Shown piece after piece: positions 1 through 5,367 of a DNA stretch of 5,367 nucleotides. The notes beneath the pieces were generated by a model. It did not search any database and was not told where the DNA came from. It was given only the letters and a program-made list of their open reading frames with translations. Made by a program: the position numbers and the translations under genes. The first letter of the stretch is position 1, and every line of letters begins with the position of its first letter. Source of the DNA: Patescibacteria group bacterium (GTDB lineage: Bacteria; Patescibacteriota; Minisyncoccia; Phycocordibacterales; Phycocordibacteraceae); the NCBI GenBank assembly GCA_004296925.1, contig SCVI01000062.1, forward strand, positions 1 through 5,367. The letters are read 5' to 3'.

Positions 1-1131
1 AAGGGTCGTTAAACCATTACCGTGACGAACTAGGACCCATTTACCATACGAATAGCAACCCTTTGACGCATCCGTATTCCCTGTTGCTTCAACGACACCC
101 GAAAGTGCCGCAACAATCTTTGTTCCATCGGGTACTCCAAAATCAATACCATTATGTTGATTGCCTTGGTACGCTCCACTTTTTGCGAAGTCCGTATAAC
201 CAAAAAATTGTGTGAGGCAATACGCATTACCGAATGTTTTAACTCTGTCCTTACAACGCGCCATAAAAGCAGGATCAATAGGAAATGTGAGCACCCCACT
301 TCCTGCGCGCGGAATAGTATTAGGATCGAGTGTAAATTTTAAACTTGCTTCGAAATCGGTAAGTTCTTTTTCAAAAGCAGCTTTCGCTTCTTGTTTTGCC
401 GCAAGTATTTTTTGGTACTCTGATTCTTTGTTTCGAGTTGCCGAGAGTAGTAGTTGTTGTTCTCGTCTGTTTTGGTCTAGTAAAAGTTTTTGACCAGCCA
501 ACTCCTTTTTAAGTGATAGTAATGTAGCGCGTTTCTTTTCGGTTTCACCATAGTCGACAGTAAGGGCTACTTTGGTGTCTTGTAAGTCAATGATTTCGTT
601 TCTAAGAGCAAGTCCAAGCTGTGACACTCTGTCAGCTTCAGTCCACGCTTCCACTAATCCGTTTGCAGTTAAAAAATATTCAATAGTAGTGGCATTTTCT
701 ATTTGATTGAGCGTTCTTAAGGATTTTGCAATAGTTTTGGTTGAAGTTTCAATACGACTAGCTTTATCGACTATTGCACCACCAAGTCTTTTTAACTCTA
801 GAGTTGCTGTCGCAGTTCGATTTTCTGTAACTGAAATATCCGCATTAATTTTTTTTCTGGAAACATCAATGCGATTAATTTCCCCCTGGAGTGTTTTTTT
901 AGTACCGCCAATACTTTCTAATGTTCTTTCATACTCAGCAATCTCTTTCTCAAGTGCAACGATTTTAGCGTTCTGCTCTGCAATTTTTTGTTGAATTTCT
1001 TGAGCAGTTTCAGCATCTGAATATGCAGGAAGTACAAAAATTACACCAAGAAAAATAGAAAAGGTCAATGCACGTATAAAGATTTTACGCGAGTTGTTTA
1101 ATTGCCTGGGAAATACGTTGAATGGTTTCAT
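1..1131 (-). CDS. Exported coiled-coil M23 (LytM) family peptidase, EnvC/NlpD-like, 3' end beyond window
   Basis: Probable cell-wall hydrolase, or hydrolase activator, acting outside the cytoplasmic membrane on peptidoglycan during division. The 377 visible codons run open to the window edge with no stop. Seen in the translation: a basic N-terminus, then a hydrophobic segment at about residues 21-35 (ALTFSIFLGVIFVLP) followed by AYSDA, which looks like a signal peptide or N-terminal anchor. A Lys/Glu/Gln-rich coiled coil covers about 41-265, interrupted near 148-175 as in EnvC/PcsB-type proteins. An M23 domain begins near 279 and holds HNGID with the zinc ligands His326 and Asp330, then GVPDGTKIVAALSGVV. 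The sequence stops at HGNGLTTL, just before the expected YAHL-type motif with the remaining ligand. Because the visible ligands are kept, it may be catalytic, unlike EnvC itself, which has lost them. The ATG at 1131 is chosen because it keeps the basic n-region and has AGGA just upstream; it overlaps gltX by 47 bases. Cys293, Cys305 and Cys359 lie in the exported domain. The family call is firm; the substrate and partner (for example FtsEX) are inference. Confidence 0.88.
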   Translation of the reverse strand, partial: MKPFNVFPRQLNNSRKIFIRALTFSIFLGVIFVLPAYSDAETAQEIQQKIAEQNAKIVALEKEIAEYERTLESIGGTKKTLQGEINRIDVSRKKINADISVTENRTATATLELKRLGGAIVDKASRIETSTKTIAKSLRTLNQIENATTIEYFLTANGLVEAWTEADRVSQLGLALRNEIIDLQDTKVALTVDYGETEKKRATLLSLKKELAGQKLLLDQNRREQQLLLSATRNKESEYQKILAAKQEAKAAFEKELTDFEASLKFTLDPNTIPRAGSGVLTFPIDPAFMARCKDRVKTFGNAYCLTQFFGYTDFAKSGAYQGNQHNGIDFGVPDGTKIVAALSGVVEATGNTDASKGCYSYGKWVLVRHGNGLTTL

Positions 1132-2416
1132 TTTTTCCTATAATACTCGCGATTACGAACGGGTCAGGTGATTTGTCTCTACCTGAAAGTGAATAACGAA
1201 GTGGCCACAGCACAGCTCCCCTACCCGCCTCTTCAGCGTATGGCCAAAGAGTTTCTTTTACTATTGTCTCACACCAATTATCCTCGGGTATTGATGTAAG
1301 AATATCTTGAGTTTTTTTAAGTCTTTCGGACGTTTTTATAGGATCAGTATCCGTTTTCCAAAACAGTCTCTCTGTTTCATATGAAGGTCTGGTGGTGTAG
1401 TAGGAAAACTCTCCTTGTGTATCAAGCTCACGAAGTTCGGCAAAGTTTTGTATTCTCTCGCGCATTATAGGAACTAACTTCTCTAGAAGATTTGCATTAG
1501 TGAGCGCTTCCAAGGTTTCAGTAGATAAAAATTGTTTTGCGTACTCTATAAAAGCTTCAGGAGATAATCGCGCAATATGTTCACGGTTGAACCACGCAAG
1601 CTTCACCTCATCAAAGATAGCTCCAGATTTTTGCACGTTCTCTAGCGTAAATCTTTCAATTAATTCTGTTTGGTTAAACACCTCTTCTTCACCACCTGGA
1701 TGCCAGCCCAAAAAAGCATCGTAGTTAAAAATTGCTTCGGGTAAGTACCCCATATCGCGATACTCTGTAATCGATTTAGCACCTTTTCTCTTTGAGAGTT
1801 TAGATCGGTCAGGTCCTAAAATAAGCGGAAGGTGTGCATAGATTGGGGTCGGCGCGCCAATAGCCTCTTGGAGTAGTATTTGCCTAGGAGTATTAGAAAT
1901 ATGGTCTTCGCCTCGTATAACGTGCGTTACGCCCTCATCCCAATCATCAACAACCACGGCAAGATGGAAAAGCGGTTCTTCTAAACTTTTAGCAATAACA
2001 AAATCTCCCAAGTCAGACGTATCCATTGAGATGTCACCACGAACGATGTCGTTAAAAACCACCATGCGATTTGGATTCTTAAATCGAATCACTTCAGTAC
2101 GCCCACCAGGCTCGGTAGGAATTTCTTTTGAAACGTATGCGGTGTTATTTTCTATCATCTTTTTCAACACTGAGGTGTGTCTTTCAAGATGCTCGCTTTG
2201 ATGAAACAGTGAATCGTAGCTTACATTAAGCCACGCAAGAGATTCAATAATATTTTCTTCGTACTCGTTTTTTGAACGCTCTTTATCTGTATCCTCAATG
2301 CGCAATAAAAACTTTCCCTTCTTATGTCTTGCATAAAGATATGCAAAAATTGCAGCGCGTACTCCACCAATATTTAAGTTTCCCGTTGGGCTCGGTGCAA
2401 AACGTGTGATGACCAT
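1085..2416 (-). CDS. gltX: Glutamyl-tRNA synthetase, short form
   Basis: Class I aminoacyl-tRNA synthetase that activates glutamate with ATP and loads it onto tRNA-Glu in the cytoplasm; whether it also charges tRNA-Gln cannot be told here. Seen: RFAPSPTGNLNIGG at residues 5-18 (the HIGH region), LRIEDTDKERS near 38-48, the VIRGEDHISNTPRQ block at 166-179, KLSKR at 206-210 (the KMSKS-type motif), and the C-terminal helical anticodon-binding region with LWPLRYSLSGRDKSPDPF near 403-420. At 443 aa it is shorter than the usual 465-490. Two oddities: the first His of HIGH is Asn15, and only 14 residues separate Tyr94 from Val109, where most family members have a longer, often zinc-binding CxC...C segment. 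The only cysteine is Cys382. The gene starts 4 bases after the murG stop with no visible Shine-Dalgarno sequence, so translation may be coupled. The stop (TAA) lies 47 bases inside the next gene. The identity is secure. Confidence 0.97.
   Translation of the reverse strand: MVITRFAPSPTGNLNIGGVRAAIFAYLYARHKKGKFLLRIEDTDKERSKNEYEENIIESLAWLNVSYDSLFHQSEHLERHTSVLKKMIENNTAYVSKEIPTEPGGRTEVIRFKNPNRMVVFNDIVRGDISMDTSDLGDFVIAKSLEEPLFHLAVVVDDWDEGVTHVIRGEDHISNTPRQILLQEAIGAPTPIYAHLPLILGPDRSKLSKRKGAKSITEYRDMGYLPEAIFNYDAFLGWHPGGEEEVFNQTELIERFTLENVQKSGAIFDEVKLAWFNREHIARLSPEAFIEYAKQFLSTETLEALTNANLLEKLVPIMRERIQNFAELRELDTQGEFSYYTTRPSYETERLFWKTDTDPIKTSERLKKTQDILTSIPEDNWCETIVKETLWPYAEEAGRGAVLWPLRYSLSGRDKSPDPFVIASIIGKNETIQRISQAIKQLA
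1136..1139 (-). promoter_or_regulatory. Ribosome binding site (AGGA) for the M23 peptidase gene
   Basis: On the minus strand the bases before the peptidase ATG read TAGGAAAAAATG, with AGGA ending four bases before the start. It lies inside the last codons of gltX. It is the only clear Shine-Dalgarno-like sequence before any of the four visible starts, and it supports the overlapping start at 1131 over a later one. The next in-frame alternative, TTG at codon 22, would remove the basic part of the signal sequence. The site is short and the surroundings are A-rich, so it could be partly chance. Confidence 0.55.
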
Positions 2417-2420
2417 AATT

Positions 2421-3560
2421 TTATTTTACGTGTTCAAGGGCGGTATTAACGAGAGCTTCCGCTAACACGTGTGCCGCATCAGGTTTTGCGAAACTAAATG
2501 CTGCCTCACCCATGGTCTTTGTCATTTTAGGATCTTTTAATATTCTTTCAATCTCAGCGACGAGTAAGTTTGGTGACAGGTTTTGCTGTTCCATAACAGT
2601 TGCCGCGCCAGTTCGCGCATACGCATACGCATTTGAACGTTGATCCCGACTTATTGATTCAGGTATTGGTACTAGAATAGAGGGTTTTTTCCACGATGCA
2701 ATTTCTGCAATAGACCCTGATCCGGCGCGACTAATAACTAAGTCTGCTGCACCCGACGCCATTTTAAGTGCAAGCGGTGAAAGATAGTCATATGTTTTGT
2801 ATCTATAACGAAATGCATTTGCCTCCAAAATAACTCGCGCAGTGTCAGACACTGCTTTGATATGCGTACGTCCCGTTTGATGCACAATTTGGTAGTTTTC
2901 AATGAGTATTGGTAGTGCCTCAAGTATTGTGTTGTTGATAGTCTCTGCTCCGAGCGATCCACCGAGTACGAGTATAGTTTGAACGCCATTTTCAAGCTCT
3001 AAAAATTCTTTAGCGCCTTCTCTCGCAGGATTTAAAATGTCTCGCCTTACAGGATTTCCGGTCAGGGCAATTTTTGGGCGGATATCCTCAGGGAATTTTT
3101 CAAATGTTTCTTCGTAGGAAACGGCTATTTTTTTTGCGAATTTTGCACTAAAGAGAGTTGTGGTTCCTGGTATAGCATCAGAGTCATGAATAAAAACAGG
3201 AATCCCAAGTGCGCGTGCGCAAATGAGTGTAGGGACGCTTCCGTATCCTCCCTTTGAAAACACCACATCAGGAAAAAGGCGATAAAGAGCAAACCACGTA
3301 CGAACAATTCCAAAGCCTAATTTTATGAAATCAATCGCGTTAAGTAGTGAAAAATAGCGACGAATCTTCCCTGATGGTGTGGCAACGAATGTTATACCGT
3401 TTTCATAGAGCGCCCGGTCATCAAAGGCGGTTGGGCCAAAAAAGTATAGCTCTGGCTCTAAGAGTTTCTTTTCTTTTACTATCTCTCGTACCGCTTCTGC
3501 TACCGCAATTATGGGGTAAAAATGACCACCTGTTCCCCCGCCAGTAAAGACAATTTTCAT
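2421..3560 (-). CDS. murG: UDP-GlcNAc:undecaprenyl-PP-MurNAc-pentapeptide GlcNAc transferase (MurG)
   Basis: GT-B fold glycosyltransferase of the inner membrane face that adds GlcNAc to lipid I to give lipid II. The 379 residues match the family length. Seen: the N-terminal glycine loop TGGGTGGH (residues 6-13, His13 being the conserved active-site His), SKGGYGSVP at 102-110, TGNPVR at 167-172, the second loop GGSLGA at 200-205 (usually GGSQGA), and the UDP-GlcNAc site SRAGSGSIAEIA at 277-288, where Glu286 should bind the uridine ribose, followed by DQRSNA at 306-311. The acceptor-side motif is HDSDAIPG (125-132) rather than HEQNxxPG. The start is ATG at 3560, because MKIVFTGGG is the family's normal N-terminus; the frame stays open upstream to an ATG at 3722, but that stretch is antisense-free ftsW coding DNA in another frame. 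It follows ftsW by 40 bases and precedes gltX by 4, in the same operon-like run. Confidence 0.97.
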   Translation of the reverse strand: MKIVFTGGGTGGHFYPIIAVAEAVREIVKEKKLLEPELYFFGPTAFDDRALYENGITFVATPSGKIRRYFSLLNAIDFIKLGFGIVRTWFALYRLFPDVVFSKGGYGSVPTLICARALGIPVFIHDSDAIPGTTTLFSAKFAKKIAVSYEETFEKFPEDIRPKIALTGNPVRRDILNPAREGAKEFLELENGVQTILVLGGSLGAETINNTILEALPILIENYQIVHQTGRTHIKAVSDTARVILEANAFRYRYKTYDYLSPLALKMASGAADLVISRAGSGSIAEIASWKKPSILVPIPESISRDQRSNAYAYARTGAATVMEQQNLSPNLLVAEIERILKDPKMTKTMGEAAFSFAKPDAAHVLAEALVNTALEHVK

Positions 3561-3600
3561 ACTTGTCAGTATACCTTGTAAGCGTTTGGTTTTTCTACAG
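3561..3600 (-). other. ftsW-murG gap, the only sizeable intergenic stretch
   Basis: These 40 bases are the only gap over 6 bases between genes here. On the minus strand they contain AAGG about 13 bases before the murG ATG, which is too far for a typical ribosome binding site, and TATACT 9 bases before it, which resembles a -10 box but has no good -35 partner. No terminator-like hairpin with a T-run is present; GTATAC is only a 6-base palindrome. Continued transcription from ftsW into murG is the simplest reading. Confidence 0.4.
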
Positions 3601-4701
3601 CTAGGTTTTAATTGAGCGGGAAACGGAGAGGAGTATACCTGCGGCTCCAAGAGCCACCAGAAGAGCGCTACCTCCGTGTGAGACAAAGACCAGTGGTAGC
3701 CCAGAAAGAGGTAACAATGCAAGCATGGAACCTATGTTTAAAAAGGATTGGGTGGTAATTAGGACAATAATGCCCGTAGCAAGTAACGCTCCAAATAAGT
3801 CCGGTGAACGCGCTGCCACCCATAATCCACGGAGTGCAAAAATAAGATACACAATTACGAGGGATGCTGATCCTAAGAAACCAAATTCCTCAGCAAATAC
3901 TGAAAAAATTGAATCAGAGGTCGGTTCTGGAAGCTTACCAAATTTTTGAATACTTTGGCCAAATCCCCTACCAACTAACTCCCCTGCTCCCACAGCAAGA
4001 AGCGACTGACGAATTTGATAGCTCGAACCACGAGGATCATCGTTCGGATTTAGAAATGTAGTAAATCTGTCGGCTAGATATGGTCGATATGCAACAAGAA
4101 TAGCTAACCCTAAGATGCCAGTTAATACAATGATGGCGATGTCTCGGAGACGTGCCCCTGCAGCCAAAAACATTGCAATACCTGAGACCGCAATGATTGC
4201 GAAGGTGTCAGTGTCAGGTTGGAGAAGAAGCACTGCTCCTGTAATTGCGGTAATAATTCCAAACGGTATTAATCCGTATCGAATATCTTTAATTTTAGAT
4301 TTCGCACCAGAAAGCCATGTTGCGAGATATAGAATATATGCAATCTTAAGAAACTCTGAAGGTTGTATTGTGAGCGAACCAATCGAAATCCAACGACGAG
4401 CACCGTTTAAAGTAAGTCCTACGTGCGGTATAAAAACCATTAAGGTGAATATCACCGATGCGACAAATAAAAATAGTGAAAACCTACGCCATACTCGGTA
4501 CGGTGTTTTAAGAGCTATAAGGAAGGCAATAGTTCCTCCGCCGATACCAAAAAGTAATTGACTACGTGCAACGTCAGCAAACTTCTCGCCTTTGTATGCT
4601 AAAAGTCCTAAAGAAGCCGAAAGAAAAATAAATAAACCTCCGACTACCAAAATAAATAAGGTAATCAATAATATGCGATCTGAGTGAGATCGTGAGCGCA
4701 T
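3601..4701 (-). CDS. ftsW: SEDS-family peptidoglycan glycosyltransferase FtsW
   Basis: Multi-pass membrane enzyme that polymerises lipid II into glycan strands at the division site, normally with a class B penicillin-binding protein. The 366 residues show about ten hydrophobic segments (roughly 10-31, 48-64, 73-92, 115-130, 142-160, 165-182, 186-204, 268-290, 302-330, 338-360). SEDS signatures seen: NGARRWISIGSLTIQPSEFLK (99-119), QPDTDT (161-166, where QPDLGT is usual), SSYQIRQSLLAVGAGELVGRG (226-246), the extracellular-loop block LPEPTSD (257-263) with Asp263 in the position of the catalytic Asp, AEEFGFLG (270-277), NIGS (322-325) and SHGGSALL (341-348). It could in principle be the close relative RodA, but its place between mraY and murG argues for FtsW. 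The ATG at 4701 is 6 bases after the mraY stop with no Shine-Dalgarno sequence, so coupling to mraY is likely. murD, often found between these two genes, is not here. The stop is TAG. Confidence 0.94.
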   Translation of the reverse strand: MRSRSHSDRILLITLFILVVGGLFIFLSASLGLLAYKGEKFADVARSQLLFGIGGGTIAFLIALKTPYRVWRRFSLFLFVASVIFTLMVFIPHVGLTLNGARRWISIGSLTIQPSEFLKIAYILYLATWLSGAKSKIKDIRYGLIPFGIITAITGAVLLLQPDTDTFAIIAVSGIAMFLAAGARLRDIAIIVLTGILGLAILVAYRPYLADRFTTFLNPNDDPRGSSYQIRQSLLAVGAGELVGRGFGQSIQKFGKLPEPTSDSIFSVFAEEFGFLGSASLVIVYLIFALRGLWVAARSPDLFGALLATGIIVLITTQSFLNIGSMLALLPLSGLPLVFVSHGGSALLVALGAAGILLSVSRSIKT

Positions 4702-4707
4702 AGCGAA

Positions 4708-5367
4708 TTAGCGAATGAGGGCTATAGACACACCAATGATGGCGAAGACGATTGATAAAATCCAATAGCGCATAGTTACTTTATATCCAGGCCATCCGAT
4801 GGCTTCGAAATGGTGATGTAGTGGCGCAATTTTGAATATCTTCTTCCCTCGAATTTTTTTCGAGAGTACTTGTAAAATATTGGATAAAACTGTTGCTACG
4901 AGTAAGAATGCAATAACAGGAAGCGCAACGAGTCCCCTGCCCTCGCCAAGCGAGTCAGTCATAAAAGCTACTGTACCAATAGCGAGCGTAAGCCCCATAG
5001 TTCCTGTTTCTGTCATCCAAAACCTTGCAGGAGGAACGTTAAACCAGAGAAAAGCGAGAAGTGCACCAACGACTGTTGCTGAAAATGCAGCCAGATCTAT
5101 TTGATTTTGTTGGAATGCAATAAATGCATATGCAGTAAAGATTGAGGCAAATACTGTACCGGAAAGTCCATCAATGCCGTCAATAACACCTGAAGCGTAG
5201 AGGAAGAGCGAGGTCAGCATAAACAGAGGAATAACGAGCCACCCAATTTCAAAGTATCCTCCGAATGGGCTACTGATTGAAGTGACTCCAAGCTTATTGT
5301 AAAACCACCACCCTATGACAAAAGAGAGGAATGCAACAAAAAGTAATCGATACGATAGAGGAATACC
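4708..5367 (-). CDS. mraY: Phospho-MurNAc-pentapeptide transferase MraY, C-terminal part, 5' end beyond window
   Basis: Integral membrane enzyme that transfers phospho-MurNAc-pentapeptide from UDP to undecaprenyl phosphate, making lipid I. The frame is open from the window edge; the 219 visible residues correspond to roughly the last 60% of a typical 320-360 aa protein, so the start and the N-terminal Asp pair are not visible. Seen, numbered from the first visible residue: several hydrophobic helices, GVIDGIDGLSG at 60-70 (matching NxxDGxDGL), FLWFNVPPARFWMTETGT at 106-123, LSNILQVLSKK at 161-171, and the diagnostic APLHHHFEAIGWP at 181-193 with the three-His motif, then a last helix ending at IALIR. 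Two usually invariant positions differ: Gly60 stands where Asn is normal, and Glu120 stands where the catalytic-site Asp of MGDxGS is normal. The HHH motif separates it from WecA-type relatives. It ends 6 bases before ftsW, in the same direction. Confidence 0.95.
   Translation of the reverse strand, partial: GIPLSYRLLFVAFLSFVIGWWFYNKLGVTSISSPFGGYFEIGWLVIPLFMLTSLFLYASGVIDGIDGLSGTVFASIFTAYAFIAFQQNQIDLAAFSATVVGALLAFLWFNVPPARFWMTETGTMGLTLAIGTVAFMTDSLGEGRGLVALPVIAFLLVATVLSNILQVLSKKIRGKKIFKIAPLHHHFEAIGWPGYKVTMRYWILSIVFAIIGVSIALIR

Noticed and set aside
30..299. 89-codon open frame on the minus strand
   Set aside because: It is an alternative frame inside the M23 peptidase, whose frame has the HNGID motif and continues to the window edge.
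707..994. 95-codon hydrophobic-looking open frame on the plus strand
   Set aside because: It is the antisense of the peptidase coiled coil; complements of Lys/Glu-rich codons read as Phe/Leu/Ser and mimic a membrane protein.
2615..2633. Short tandem repeat of GCATAC on the plus strand
   Set aside because: It only encodes the Ala-Tyr-Ala-Tyr-Ala stretch of MurG after the conserved QRSNA motif and is too short to count as a repeat feature.
3561..3577. TATACT as a -10 promoter element for murG
   Set aside because: It matches five of six consensus bases, but there is no TTGACA-like element about 17 bases upstream and no TGn extension; a chance match in A/T-rich DNA is as likely.
3561..3722. Possible N-terminal extension of MurG by 54 residues (open frame up to an ATG at 3722)
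   Set aside because: The family begins at MKIVFTGGGTGGH; the extension would overlap the 3' end of ftsW by over 120 bases and its sequence resembles no MurG domain.
4115..4561. 148-codon open frame on the plus strand
   Set aside because: It lies wholly antisense to well-supported ftsW transmembrane coding sequence, has no ribosome binding site that I can see and no recognisable protein features.
1..5367. Alternative genetic code (TGA read as Gly, as in Gracilibacteria and Absconditabacteria)
   Set aside because: No in-frame TGA occurs in any of the five genes and Gly is always GGN, so the standard code explains everything seen.

Overview
The window is one tightly packed, single-direction gene run. 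All five genes lie on the minus strand, so it reads from high to low coordinates: mraY (5' end cut off by the window edge), ftsW, murG, gltX, and an exported coiled-coil M23 peptidase (3' end cut off by the other edge). Gaps between genes are 6, 40 and 4 bases, followed by a 47-base overlap. There is no gene-free stretch over 300 bases. I see no RNA gene, mobile element, CRISPR array or convincing terminator or promoter.

The organism is probably a member of Patescibacteria (Candidate Phyla Radiation), most likely a Parcubacteria/Paceibacteria lineage. This is inference from protein character. GltX is short (443 aa), lacks the usual cysteine-bearing segment after the Rossmann half-domain, and ends in an LWPLRYSLSG-type anticodon-binding domain. 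MurG carries HDSDAIPG where most bacteria have HEQNxxPG. MraY carries MTETGT in place of MGDxGS. The M23 protein has a GCYSYGKW insert that I associate with this group from memory. Codon use fits the standard code: the visible stops are TAA three times and TAG once, and no in-frame TGA occurs.

Layout by position: 4708-5367 is the last 219 residues of MraY, which makes lipid I. 3601-4701 is FtsW, the SEDS-family peptidoglycan polymerase of the divisome. 2421-3560 is MurG, which converts lipid I to lipid II. 1085-2416 is glutamyl-tRNA synthetase. 1-1131 is the first 377 residues of a secreted EnvC/NlpD-like protein with an N-terminal signal, a long coiled coil and an M23 (LytM) domain cut off just before its last zinc ligands.

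Functionally, four of the five genes form a cell-wall and division module: lipid I synthesis, lipid II synthesis, polymerisation at the septum, and probable septal cleavage or its activation. The order is a reduced dcw cluster: murD is absent from its usual place between mraY and ftsW, and gltX plus the peptidase follow murG where murC/ddl/ftsQ are often found. I found no clearly novel system. The points most worth a second look are substitutions at normally invariant residues in MraY and GltX, the shortened GltX, and the peptidase gene that starts inside the end of gltX.
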